Below, piece after piece: positions 1 through 10,939 of a DNA stretch of 64,000 nt (the first letter of the stretch is position 1; each line of letters begins with the position of its first letter). The notes beneath the pieces are model-generated. The model was not told the DNA's origin. It saw nothing but the letters and a program-made list of their open reading frames with translations, and searched no databases. The stretch covers positions 139,688,033-139,752,032 of the forward strand of contig OZ024931.1 of the NCBI GenBank assembly GCA_964017235.1. Reading direction: 5' to 3'. Both the position numbers and the translations under genes were made by a program. This stretch comes from Sabellastarte sp. h YS-2021 (Eukaryota > Annelida > Polychaeta > Sabellida > Sabellidae).

Positions 1-870
1 AGTCACTGAATTAAACTACTTTGTGTTCATAACAGATATCTCCGGATGGATTGACAAAAAGAGTATATTTTTGGCATTTAACATGTGTATTTTATGGCAC
101 ATGTTGAATGAGAAACAGCAAAAAGAACATGATTTACGAGACAATGACTCTGCATTCGTACGATATCTTTTGTTTGTATCATTTCCCACATATCAATGAA
201 AAATGTCCAGATAATTCAAATGTGAGGGACAATACTAATACTAAACCAATATTTATACATACTGGGGGAGTGGTGCAAGGTTTTTTATCGAACCGGATAC
301 TTTTACTGAGCATAATATCTCCATGTACTTCAGACTTCAAATGATATACTTGCTGGACTTACCCAACTTAATTTTTGGACTTACCAGACCCAAGTTTACT
401 GCAAGATAATTTCATTAAATTTGTAGAGGGGTGAGACAGTTTAAGTACCGGTATATGCAATATGAAATACAATTCATGAACAGGTTGTTACTGACATCTT
501 ATGATGCTTAACACTGTTGGAAATCATTGTACAAAAAGCTGAAATCTCTACGGGAATAAATGAAGATAAAATTATGTTGTAATGTAAAATTATGTTGTAA
601 TGAGAAGACATTGTTAAATATGAATGGTATTTTTAATTTCTAAATTAAACTTAAAATAACGCCTTTGCTGTTAATACAGTGAAATGCATATATTGGATCA
701 GTTGCCTGGATAAAGGTAAAATAACCCACTGAGCCCACATCCAGCAAATCATCCTCAGTAAGGTCATTTCTTGGCAGAATGATAATCAGCTTCTGGTAGA
801 AGTTACCAATTCAAGGTCAGAGTAAGGTTTATTCCATGACAAGGTAAAGTCTGAAGAACAAGTTTGGGAA
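1..870. other. AT-rich intergenic or intronic DNA, no gene seen
   Basis: No open frame here has a recognisable domain. The 78-codon frame at 108-344 has no homology I recognise and ordinary AT-rich composition. A short direct repetition of the words AAATTATGTTGTAATG occurs near 568-602. Nothing else stands out before the DIRS remnant starts at about 874. Confidence 0.6.
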
Positions 871-873
871 ATT

Positions 874-1250
874 TTATTTGCATGTTAGTAGACTAGAGTA
901 TAATTTTAAAATATTACTTTGCCCAGCTAAAAGGAAGCAGGGATGGGCTTGGAGAATGTGGAGGGGATTATTGAGGGTGCCTGAGAAGTATTCTCCAGAT
1001 AAGACAGCAGAACCGCGCCATAGTCCATGGACCATGATGTTCTGGATACTGATGTTATGATCAAAGACAAATAGGCCCCGACTGCCTGAAGGTATAGAAA
1101 CCATGACCCTTGTGGCAGATGTTCCTGTGTGACAAAACTTTCTTCAAGGCATCATGGACGTGGGTGTCTATCACCAGGTTATGGAGGAAATTATTTCCAC
1201 AGATGGGGGCAGTAGGGGGAAGTACATGAGAGGTCAAGAGAGCTTTCACT
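874..1250 (-). pseudogene. DIRS-like tyrosine recombinase, C-terminal fragment
   Basis: Two overlapping minus-strand frames (1249-1061, then 1104-874) together cover the catalytic end of a DIRS-type tyrosine recombinase, the enzyme that integrates DIRS circular cDNA. The first frame ends in a segment reading GFYTFRQSG, the box-2 HxxR region. The second continues with FDHNISIQNIMVHGLW, which matches the helix before the nucleophile region and the AHGVPVQQIQAQGTW stretch of the other DIRS copy at 56432-56893. A frameshift separates the two parts, so the copy is dead. The position normally held by the box-2 histidine reads Tyr (TAT). It lies downstream, in the minus direction, of the RT/RNase H remnant at 1768-2760, as expected for gag-RT-RH-YR order. 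Confidence 0.6.
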
Positions 1251-1459
1251 GTTTTAACTGGGCATAGAAAATGATTGACAATAGAAGAAGCTGTATCCAG
1301 TGGTGGGCCTTATGATATTGCAAGGTTTTAGTCATTTTATCAGGAGATGGGCATCAGGGGATGTAAATATGAGGTCTTGCCTGTTATTTCAGAAAAAAAT
1401 ATCACATGACATTGACAGGTTGTACAAAGCCTGAATGTTAAAAATGTCATGAGGGGTAG

Positions 1460-1905
1460 GGAAAAATTTTGAATTAATCTCGATGATGCCAATGAATTGC
1501 AGAAGTAAGCATATTATGAACTAAAGGATAAGAGGGAGGTCTATGAATAGAAGGGAAGACAAGATAAGTCTCAAAGTAAAGGAGATGAGCAGAGGAAGTG
1601 GAAGGTCTGTAAGCCTGGTGGATCCTGTATAAAGTCTCATGCAGAAGGAGAGGATCCTAAAATGGAAGGGCTCTTTATGCCAAATACAGAGTTCACAGAC
1701 ATTCCTAAACAAATCCTGATTAACATGTTTATCAAAATATTTTTGAGCTAAAAGGTCATCTATCTTATTAGAACCACTTTTCAGCCCAAAGCTTGAGAGG
1801 AATGACCAAGTCTAACATTTCAAGATGTACAAGTTTTAGGTCTGTGTGATAAATGCGGAGAATTGGGGTGGTATAAACTTCATTATCCCAAACCCCCATG
1901 CCAAT
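1460..1905 (-). repeat. Left arm of a large inverted repeat within DIRS DNA
   Basis: The stretches 1470-1615 and 1775-1900 are reverse-complement matches to 3670-3815 and 3395-3515. Both arms carry parts of the same DIRS RNase H and downstream spacer, so this is two copies of one element in opposite orientation. The middle segments (about 1616-1774 and 3516-3669) do not match each other, so each copy has its own deletion or replacement there. Confidence 0.7.
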
Positions 1906-2760
1906 GACGGAAGCGTAAATATGGAAAGTGTGACTATTGGGGATGGTAAGTTTGTCAATGTAAGTGATGTCATTAAATCTTGGCAGGAAAGCCCTAAACC
2001 AGGAAAGGTCCCTGTTAAATTCCTCAGTCAAGGTGATATGTTTGGCCCCTGAATTTTGTCTGAATAAGAATAACATCCTATTGATGAATGTACGAGCTGG
2101 GGTACATACTTGTTGATGTAAAGGAGTATGCCCAGGAAGGATTGAAATGCTTTTCTGTATGATGCTTACTATTGGTTGCCTAACATATATAATCTCAAGC
2201 TTTTGAGGTTTAATACTGAGTTTGTTATTGTCAAGGTCAATTTGCGACTGGGGGTATGTTTATCAGGGTTGCTGTGCAACCCTAGCTCTGAAAGAAGTGG
2301 CACAAGATGTCAAAAATTATCATCATTAGACGCTCTGTGGGATATGATGATGAAGTTGTCAATTTAGTTAAGCATTTTTGCGTCTGCTCTCCTGTGGACA
2401 TACATGAACGACACCGCAATGTCAAAGCATAAGTCATTGTTCCAAGTAATGCCCAATTTAAGGGCATCATCTGGGTCCACGTGAAGATCCTGGTACACTC
2501 TAGTCATGTTAATTTTTGAGATGACAATGTGATCTCCATGGCTACAAATTTATTTAAACATATCATCTCCAGATGGGAATTTAAAGACGAAGGAATTACC
2601 ATCATATGTGGCCCTATCTACTTGGTCATTCAATCCAAGGCCCAGAGGATGAGGTATTTTGTCCCTGGTCCTAGGCCCTTGTACGAAAAGGAGAATAGTG
2701 TACAAAACTGTGTTCAGAGTGACAGGACCCGTGCCACATGACTGTTCCTTATCAAGATAG
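1768..2760 (-). pseudogene. DIRS-like reverse transcriptase / RNase H remnant
   Basis: Reading the minus strand from about 2510 gives a broken RT segment in several frames. It contains YQDLHVDPDDA, LGITWNNDLCFDIAV and a degraded active-site region reading DNFII where a YxDD-type box is expected. From 2076 to 1768 a clean 102-codon frame gives the RNase H part, with a core reading HLEMLDLVIPLKLWAEK, the same motif as HLEILNVVVALKIW in the copy at 57388-57970. The first RNase H aspartate position reads IYAS rather than LDAS. Frameshifts and stops make it non-functional. Gag-like sequence lies upstream at 4064-4504 and the recombinase downstream at 874-1250. All three are on the minus strand and could be one decayed element, interrupted by the inverted copy at 3395-3815. 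Confidence 0.65.
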
Positions 2761-3379
2761 GCACTGTCTCACTCATGAAACTGGAATGCTGAGTGATAGT
2801 TTTTAATATTCTAGTTACAGAGGAATTTTTGGTTGGTCAACAGACAAAAGAAACCCAAATTGCAAATATTACAAAACCTACTGACTATTGAAATCTATAA
2901 GGTATTTCTTTCAAGCCTCAATGTTCAAGCCTGACTTCATAGGAATCCAGGCCTGATTGCCTAACAATTCGGACCACATCCAAGTATTGCTTTACAGAGT
3001 CAGAGGCCCTGTCAGGGAGATTGAACTCAAATGCGGTAGACTCCATATATATATATATAACCCCTCACCTTGTCAGGGTAACTAATATTTTGAGTCAGGT
3101 GTGAATGCAAAGTACCTGAATGTCTGGTGTCAGTGACAGGGACACTATATGCAGCTTGTACGTCAATATTGTTGTATTCAGTATAGTTAGAGTTCAGTCG
3201 GTCGTCTAAGCTGTCAACGCTGCATTTGTCTTGAAAGTCCATAAATGATAAGCAATTATCCAATGCATATAACACTCATAAGAAATACCATACGAATACT
3301 GAATAAAACAGTCTGCCCTATCACTGTAAAAGGCTGTATGTGCCTTCAACGTGTCTTGGGGCGCATAACTGTTCATGGA

Positions 3380-3830
3380 CGTTGGATATATATATAAATT
3401 GGGATAATGAAGTTTATACCACCCCAATTCTCCGCATTTATCAAACGGACCTAAAAATTGTGCATCTTGAAATGTTAGACTTGGTCATTGCTCTCAAGCT
3501 TTGGGCTGAAAAGTGATTCCATTATGAAATAAAAGTTACTGCAGTAACTTGCCTGAGGTTCAAGTAGTTTAGACTGGCAAAGACTAGGGATGATATGCTG
3601 ATTTTTGCCTTAAAAATATATGGCTAATTACAGCCACATATGATATAACATTGAGCATTGAACACAGAGACAGACCTTCCACTTCCTCTGCTCATCTCCT
3701 TTACTTTGAGACTTACCTTGTCTTCCCTTCTATTCATAGACTTCCCTCTTATCCTTTTAGTTCATAATGTGCTTACTTTTGCAATTCATTGGCATCATCA
3801 AGATTAATTCAAACCCACTTTAGACCATTG
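3380..3830 (+). pseudogene. Second DIRS RNase H fragment, plus strand (right inverted-repeat arm)
   Basis: The plus strand from 3395 translates to a DIRS RNase H segment: an IYHTDLK-like stretch varying to IYQTDLK, then LEMLDLVIALKLWAEK, followed by a KTRDDMLIFALKIYG region that matches the end of the RNase H domain. It is the reverse complement of 1775-1900 and 1470-1615. In-frame stops follow directly. Orientation is opposite to the other DIRS parts at this locus, so it came from a separate insertion or an inversion. Confidence 0.6.
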
Positions 3831-4063
3831 AAGGTGGGGTGCCACTATAGAATCAAGAGTTTTATATTTACCAGATCTCTTAGTGTTCTTGCTTAACTCT
3901 GGTTAGTTCAGAGTGAACATAATCCTTATACAATGCCATCAAATGTTGACTCCCTCAGAAATACTTTGAATACTGGGAATGATGGCATTGTAACGGTTAG
4001 GGGGTTAACCCAAGTTGTCATGAATTTGAGTGGTAGGGTTCAGGATCACGTTAAATGCTGATT

Positions 4064-4504
4064 CTAACTTGAAGATAAAGTTGCCTGAATATGAGGTTGC
4101 CTGAAGTTTTGAAGCCCCAGTTGGTCCCTGATCAGGTTAGACGAGTTGGCCAAATGAGTAGGCTGTTGGGGTGAAGATGGTTGTGAAGATATGGCCCTGT
4201 GGTCGAACATGTGGGACCTCAGATAGATAGGAATTGAGTCCCCGGCTGCCTGTTGTTCAATCCTTTCCATCATTTTGGCAATTGCTTAGTTAGATTGTCC
4301 AATGTCTTGTAATAATGACATAATGGCTTCATTTTCGGGGTGAATAGGTGGCTTCACTAGTACTTGCAGTTTTTTTGCTAGATTTCTGAATGTACTAGCT
4401 CAGAGGCCACCACCCTTTTTGTATTTTTCCACGTGTGTCTTAGTTCTGGCAGAACCTGTCACATGGTTCCGCACATTAGGTAATTCTTTCCCAGAGAAAG
4501 GCAT
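4064..4504 (-). pseudogene. Probable DIRS gag-like N-terminal region, decayed
   Basis: One minus-strand frame runs from an ATG at 4504 to 4064 (147 codons) with only two in-frame stops. It begins MPFSGKELPNVRNHVTGSAR, has a stretch that could form a coiled coil (AKKLQVL and, further on, KMMERIEQQAAGD), and ends in a Ser/Pro/Gln-rich tail. The coding-like continuity across stops, the minus orientation and the position upstream of the DIRS RT suggest an element gag. I do not recognise a conserved Gag motif, and the zinc-knuckle-like part seen at 20973-21581 is absent here. An unrelated decayed host exon is possible. Confidence 0.35.
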
Positions 4505-4519
4505 GTTGTGTCAAATGCT

Positions 4520-5680
4520 TTTAAATACTATTTTATCAAATACTTTAAAACACTAAAATCACTAAAAGCTTAGATCCTTTCAGCACCAACTGAAAATTTT
4601 CATATTATAACAATGGCTACCAATTCAAATATGATCCTTAATTTAAGATGAAGCCAACTAAGGGTTGGTCCAGTTTGCTATTGGACTACCAGAGGTCAAT
4701 ACCGTAAGAGAGGCTATGGTCACAATAATAGGGTTAAGATAGTGGACAACTGCCTAGGCAGGCCCCTCACTTGGCCGTGACATACATAGCATCGTTTTTT
4801 TCATTAATCAATGAAATAACAAAACAGAAACTATATTTTTTAAGCTTGGCTTTAAAAATTTGAATTTGGAATTGTTCAGAACAATTACTGTCTGGAGTCA
4901 TTTTAGCTTTTTTTGTTTAATACTCTTCTTGTTACATTTGCCTTTCAGAATTTTGTATCTTAAGTGTCTTATGTAAACACTGATGACTAATACATGACAT
5001 GGAATAATATACTGGTCTATCTGTTTATTTCTACTTCAGTGGCTATGTTGTAATGGGATTTTTGCCAGTGTTTCTCTAAGCACTATGGCAAATGCACAAT
5101 AAATAGAACATATTTGACTTGAAATCAATAGAATAATGATTGTTGAGAAAAAGTCCCCCCTGAGGTTGAATACCTCTGATTGGGAAAGATATATTTCGTT
5201 TGTATTATTGCTTATCTCAGCATTTTTCAGAATGATAAAAAATGTCACACAAATTTCTTATTGTAGCAGTTTTAGAGAAACCCAAAAGCAATAGCAAATA
5301 ACAACATTTGTCATTGTGTTAGCTGACAATAGTCCAAAATTATGTGTGACTCAAAGGAATGAAAAGGAATTGAATTGAATCAATTGCGCACATAACAATG
5401 ACTTCATTCTCACATTTCGAGACAAAATCTGTTACAGAAAAATTGTTTGGCTAATAGTTATTATAAGAATATCATGGTCTACCAGGATCAGTGGTCAAGA
5501 ATATGTAAGTAATGCATTACATAACAAAAGCAATATTTCATGATATTGTATGTTTTCAAACAGACCTATGATTAAAATTATATTTCTTTCTTTTGTTCTC
5601 ACATATCTTTATGACTGACAGAAACAATGTAATTTTTCACTTACAGTTGGATCTTCTTCAAATAGACTGGCCCAGTAAAC
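4520..5680. other. Non-coding DNA with a block duplicated at 39700-40020
   Basis: No gene is visible. The part at about 5085-5410 resembles 39700-40020 along its length, including a GTCCC-CCTGA-GTTGAA core, a GTATTATTG/GCATTATTG word and AAAGGAATGAAAAGG near the end. Identity is low and gapped, so this is an old duplication. The minus frame at 5036-5248 has no recognisable domain. Confidence 0.45.
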
Positions 5681-5684
5681 ATGA

Positions 5685-5990
5685 GAAATGTTTTAAAACG
5701 GTTTAAACGTTTACAAAAGGTTCTTAAAACATATTTAAACCCTATTTTATGGTTTTTTAAACGTTCAAAGTAAATGTTTATGCTGTAATGTTTAAAAAAC
5801 GTTTTATAAACATTCTCTGTACAAACATTTTTACTGAAAATGTTTATTTAATGTTTATAAAATAACTCAAGGAGATAGGTTTCACTGAAAAAGTTTTTAA
5901 ACATTTGTAAAAATAGCTGAAGAAATGGAGGTTATGCTGGAAATGTTTTTCAAACATTCATCATGAAATGTTAAATAAACGGTGAGCAAT
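5685..5990. repeat. Degenerate repeat rich in AAACGTTT / ATGTTTA words
   Basis: About 300 bases are built from repeated inverted words such as GTTTAAACG, TTTAAACGTT, AACGTTTT and AATGTTTA. They read similarly on both strands, as in a palindromic MITE or the subterminal region of a DNA transposon. Unit borders are blurred and no clear terminal repeats or target-site duplication can be fixed. Confidence 0.5.
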
Positions 5991-6375
5991 AATAGGGGAT
6001 TATAGGGGACTTGGTCAAAAATTCCCCACACACAATCCCTAAAAGTAAAAATTGAATGAAGAAGAGTTTGTAAGCCACTAACTTACAATTTTACACATAA
6101 TACCGCATGGTCCCTATCTGGTGAGCAGGTCAGTGACAAGGTGGACTTGACTAGGGTAAACCAGAATACAAACATTCAGAACCTTCTTAACTGTGTTTAT
6201 TGGTTACCTTCAGTACAGTAAATAGGTAACACTATAAAAGCATCTTCTCCCTCATTTCTCCTTCTCAGATGCTGACTGCTGTACAAAAAAAACCCTATAA
6301 ATACATAATCACTACTTAAAGTATTTTCGAAATAATATAACTGTCACTTAAATTTATATAAACATAAATCTTGTG

Positions 6376-6968
6376 GTGAGCAACAAATATCTTAAATTAA
6401 ATAAATGGCAAGGTTATGTCCCGGGATGTCCCAATATGTAACATATTGGCTATATGTCGGGAAGTGCTAAATCGTGAGAACCAGTAAGTGCTTTTGAACA
6501 AGTAATACTTTAAACTTGAGAACTCTCGGTCACAGCACCCAACTCATTAATATTCATGGAAAGATATCGATTCACATATTTCCCTTGGGGTTTTCTAGCA
6601 ATATTTTATGAAATGGAAGATCAAATACTTTAAATCTGAGAACTCATGGCCATAGAACCCAACTCAAGTAGTATTCGTGAGAAGATATGAGGTCACGGAA
6701 TTCCTTGGGGTTTTCTAACACTAGTTTATAAAATGGAAGCCTCTATGAAAATCAAATGTTTTAACCTTGCGAACTCACGGTCATAGAACCCAACTAAGTG
6801 ATATTCATGAGAAGATGATGTGGTCACAGGTTTTTCAATATAGAAAATAATGATAAATATTCAACCAGTTAACTTATTTCCCGACATTTAGCCAGTAGGT
6901 TAAATATTGGGACGTCCCGTGACTTAACAACTGGGGTAAATAAAACTATATTGTTCACGGTCACACCA
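6376..6968. mobile_element. Non-autonomous inverted-repeat element with internal minisatellite
   Basis: The left end at 6413-6465 and the right end at 6874-6928 are imperfect inverted repeats over more than 50 bases. Both contain GATGTCCCAATAT or GACGTCCCAATAT and end in TGTCGGGAA. Similarity probably extends outwards to a GTGAGCAACAA / GTGAACAATA word, giving arms near 90 bases. Between them (6485-6835) is a tandem array of about 130 bases per unit and 2.7 copies, each unit with a GAACTC-CGGTCA-AG-ACCCAACT core and a CTTGGGGTTTTCTA core. There is no coding capacity. Long inverted arms around a tandem array suggest a MITE-like DNA transposon. I cannot assign a superfamily. Confidence 0.65.
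6485..6835. repeat. Tandem array, about 130-bp unit, 2.7 copies
   Basis: Three successive units begin near 6500, 6626 and 6755. They share CTTTAAA-TTGAGAACTC-type starts, AGAACCCAACT, ATATTCATGAGAAGAT, and (in the first two) CCTTGGGGTTTTCTA. The array sits exactly between the inverted arms of the element at 6376-6968. Confidence 0.7.
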
Positions 6969-7334
6969 ATAATCACAAAAGTTCTAGCATTAGACAAGTA
7001 AAGTACATAACACTGAAATCATCCTGGATTAATAAAATTATATGTCAGTAATAAATCGATATAAATTACATGTGTTTTTATCACAACTAAAATATATAGA
7101 CTATGAAATCTGTGAACAATAAATAATCCAAATAAACCTATCACAGTCAGTGGTTAAATAAAACATGTTTACAACTATAAAGCCAAAGCTACTAGTATTA
7201 AGCAAGCATTCAATTATACCACACATAACCTTAACACCTAACACACCAGCAAACCCTCAACAAGCACAAAACTGACCGATCTTCAACTCTTTCCTTTCAT
7301 ACTTCAAAACAATAACATCACGCCGTTACTAACT

Positions 7335-7985
7335 AAGGCTGGGATAGACAAAAGGTCTTAAGTCTTAGGCAATGTTTTTGCCTAGACCAGTCTTACAGTT
7401 ATGACTTTTGTCTTGACTAATATTTCTCTTAAATTGGGATTCACAAAAAGTGCTTAGCCAAAACCTTAGCTGAGACAAAATTTGTGCGAAAAGTCTTAAC
7501 TACCTTGAATTCGAATTAACAAATCTTAGTAAAACAAAAACATTTTTCATCAATAAATACACCAACTTCTATTCAAAATTATATAACAGATTTGTTACTT
7601 TTTTGTAAATTATGTAAAAATAGTAGTCTTTGTGTTTTATTGTGAGTCAGCTAATTTATGACAATATTTTTACCACAAGAAGGTAAAATGTGGAAATTTA
7701 TAGGTAATTAAGTGATGTAAATTTCTATTAGAATCCACAGAAGTTACTTCATAGGAACTATAGATCCCAATAGTATATTTTTGTTGGCATAGCAAAGGGT
7801 AAAATGTAAATACATGCAATGGAATATTTTAAAAATGACTTAAGTCTGCCCTGCAGTGGTCTTAAAGTTATGACAAAATCTAAGAGAAATTTTTGTCTAT
7901 GACCTTTTGTGAATCCCATTTTGTCTAAGCTAAAAAAGTCTTAAGTTTAAGTTATGACAAAATCTAAGAAAATTTTTGTTGGCCC
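7335..7985. mobile_element. MITE-like element with long repetitive inverted ends
   Basis: The left part (7335-7480) and the reverse complement of the right part (7845-7985) share AAGTCTTAAG-type words, GGGATTCACAAAA, AGTTATGAC and TTTCTCTTA in the same order. The ends resemble those of the element at 42122-42705, which has the same TTCACAAAAAG-GACTTAGC subterminal motif, so the two are probably distant relatives. The interior (about 7500-7840) is AT-rich and non-coding. Exact ends and target-site duplication are unclear. Confidence 0.5.
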
Positions 7986-8321
7986 AGATGACCAAAACAG
8001 AAAAAAGCTTGGTGGAAAAAAATGGCTGTGGAAATAGAGCATAGACGAAAAAATTTGTGGTTGGTAGTATGAAGACTTTTTTTATTTTCTCATCACCACA
8101 CAATGTTTTATCTTACAATCAAAAGCATATTTCACATCAAGGTATGGATGTAAAAAAGAGGTTAGTCATGGTCTATTTTGCAAAATATACAATTATTTGG
8201 TTTTATTCCCACAGCACATTTGTTTTTATTTTACATTTAAAGATGTATTCTGTAGGTTTATACCCACGATTGATGTAAAATCAAATGTACTTCAAAGACT
8301 GATTAATCCCATTTGACAGCC

Positions 8322-8700
8322 TGTTTTATATATGCTCTGTTTCTCTTTTATTTAGAGGGTTACTTTGCAATTGTGGATTGCTTCCCAAACCAACAGGGGA
8401 ACACCTAATTGTTGAATTTATTTTTGCTAATTGCAACTGAGTACAACCACTGGTGCAGTTTCTTAGAACTGAAGCCACGATTAGGTACAACAAACACCTG
8501 ACTGTCTCTTTAATATGTGCTCTGGTTTTTTTAATTAAAGGGTTACTTTGCAATTATGTGGCTTGCTTCCCAAAGTATTAGTGAAATACCTAATTGCTGG
8601 ATTTATATATTGCTAATTTTAAACTATGTTAACCTACTAGTGAGATTTCTTTAAATTGAAGCTCCGAAATTGAGTTCGTAATACAAAGACCTCTCACTGC
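8322..8700. repeat. Two-copy tandem repeat, about 190-bp unit
   Basis: The copies begin near 8322 and 8510. Each has a GCTCTG-TT word, GGGTTACTTTGCAATT, GCTTCCCAAA, ACCTAATTG-TG-ATTTAT, TTTGCTAATT or ATTGCTAATT, and a closing AC-AA-ACCT-TCACTG-type end. They lie inside the inverted-repeat element at 7990-9300. Confidence 0.65.
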
Positions 8701-8874
8701 CTAGCCTGAGCAGGTATTTTGTTCCTTTTAACTTTCATTCATTTTTTTGTAATTAAGTAACATTAAAGGATTGCTGAATAGAGAGAGTTTATAGAAAAGC
8801 TATCTATTTTACCAGAATTATCAGTTTCTATTTGGAAATCATTTAGTTTATTATTAATCATAAAGGAGGGATAC

Positions 8875-9078
8875 ATGTACACTAAAAGAAGTAGTACTAA
8901 CGATCAGATTCAGTGTCAGTGTTCCCACAGGCCAGCTTTCAAGTGTAATGGTTCCTTGTACACCATATTAGACAATCACAACTCTCATGCTAGCAAGCCT
9001 CACGTCCATGAACCAGAGGTCAAGGCAGATAATGGTGCCAAAGCTAAGGCAGCTATGAAAGTCAAATCATGGAAATGA
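8875..9078 (+). pseudogene. FLYWCH-type zinc finger fragment
   Basis: The 67-codon frame contains a CQCSHRPAFKCNGSLYT segment, then SHASKPHVHEPEVKADN and an Ala/Lys-rich end. The spacing C-x-x-(R)-x5-C followed by H-x-H fits the C-terminal two thirds of a FLYWCH zinc finger, where a Trp would normally precede the first Cys. The upstream half with the F/Y-W-C-H start is missing. The frame stops soon after and no catalytic domain follows. It sits inside the inverted-repeat element at 7990-9300. Most likely it is a relic of a transposon gene rather than a host exon. Confidence 0.45.
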
Positions 9079-9299
9079 ATTTATGTTTCAATTCTAATAT
9101 TCAGTGATCTTAATGTGTACAATAGATTTTTCTAAAAAAAAACATAAAAATATCGTGATGATGGGAAAATAAATTAAACGTGTTCATATCACCAAAAAAT
9201 AAAACACCAAGCTTTGTTTCGATATTTGTCAAACAAATCGATTTTTTTCACCAGACTTTCTTTCCAGCACCAATTTGTCCACCAAGCTTTTTTGCTGGA

Positions 9300-10915
9300 T
9301 TCGGAAATAACACCATATTTAAATCAACTCCATAAAAATATTAACATGGTCAAAGCCAGCCCTTAGATGTTAAATGCTTCTAAATATTGATTCTAAAATT
9401 GCTTCTAAATACCATTCCTTCATTTATTTTATGCATGTCTATAACTTAATGTTAGTCTCTATACATGCAATTCCCAAGGGAGAAGACATAACAAAAAGGG
9501 TAGCAATAGGCTTAGCTAATTTTAATTCTACTGTTACTTTATTTAACACATAAATGATCAAATAGACAACAGCTATTTGTCCAGCTAAAGCTGGTCATGC
9601 CAACAAAAGAAAATATGTTATGAGCATTGCTCTGGCCGGACTGGTAAACCCCTTTTCACTCATCAGGTGGCGAGTTCACCCTATGCTCACTAGGTGGAGT
9701 AAAAGACCTCATGTCTCATCTTTTCATGCAAAGCTAAGGGTATGACCTAATCCTACATCTAAAATGCGGGTGCAGGAGGGGGTATCCCTTGTCTGTTAGG
9801 TAAAATATTAACTCATAAAAATTTTAATTTACAATTAAAATCTTCAGTATTCTGGTGAGTTTCAATTCATCAATGAAATTCATAGTAAAAAAATATAATT
9901 TTAAGAATACTAAGCTTAGTGTACAGCAGCAAAAAGTGATCTTTTAATAATGCTGTGTTACAAAATAGCAAAATGCAAGTATATAAAATTCACCCAGTGA
10001 TAAAGGTTTACAGGTCACGTTAATTCATAAACATGAAATAAATCTCTATATGAAGAATTCCTTGATAAGAGAGTAAAAAAACTCCAAATGCTCTCTGTAG
10101 GTCTATAAGTAAGTTATAGAAGTTTTCAACTGTGGGCTGCTTTGATGAGGGCCAACTTTCTAAGCGGCAATGTGCTGATTTGTCCTACTCCGCAGCATTC
10201 ACATCCATCCCCCTGCGCATCCTATACTAATATATACATTCCTGTCTGTCGGTTGTTTTATGACAAATTGATGACCAGTTTTCTTGGTCAACAATAACAT
10301 GAAAGCAAAATAAATTAGCAGTTATGCATAGTTACTGTCACGGGGCAAACACAAACATTAACTTAAATTTATTCAACAATTAAAAATAATGATTACAGTC
10401 AACTGGTGCTCTCAATGGTACGTACAATGATACAATAATTGAACCTGAAAACTGTACTGACAGTTAAGTTTATCCACTGTATCCAGCAATCTGCCCTGTG
10501 ATCAGTCCTGTGATCAATGTCCACCAACATACAGATATCTGTATCCTGTGATCTGTTGAATGATCAATAACACAAAATGTCTTTATCCTGTGATCCTTTT
10601 AAATAGATCAATAAACATCAATAACACATAACACAAAAATCAATAACTCCCTTACTTTTAATATTAATATATACATATAAAGCTTAGATTTAATAATGCA
10701 CAGACACAGTGCCTATATATGTAACATGCCTAAAGTTCATGGTAAAGTCAGATTAACAAGGAATGGGGATTTTATTTACATGTTAGTCTTATGTACACAC
10801 ATAGAAAAATACCAATAAAGCTTTATGAAATTTTTAAAAACATGAAAATTTTTTAAAACGCCATTATATAACAAATAAAACTTTTGAGAACTCATGTCTG
10901 ACACAGTGATAAGAT
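9300..10915. other. Non-coding DNA, with short tandem words at 10490-10650
   Basis: No gene is recognised. At 10490-10650 the word TCCTGTGATC recurs four times, interleaved with GATCAATAACACA or similar. This is a small, irregular minisatellite. The rest is AT-rich and featureless to the eye. Confidence 0.5.
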
Positions 10916-10939
10916 TTTAAATAACTCTGCTTGTAATGC

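Larger units (their letters stand above)
7990..9300. mobile_element. Inverted-repeat element carrying a FLYWCH-like fragment
   Basis: The left end (about 7995-8060) and right end (about 9235-9300) are imperfect inverted repeats. GAAAAAAGCTTGGTGG at the left matches CCACCAAGCTTTTTTGC at the right, and further words in the arms also pair. The 1.3-kb interior holds a two-copy tandem repeat (8322-8700) and a short FLYWCH-like coding fragment (8875-9078). FLYWCH zinc fingers occur in MULE/Mutator-type transposons, so this may be a decayed relative. That link is inference, because no transposase core remains. Confidence 0.5.
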
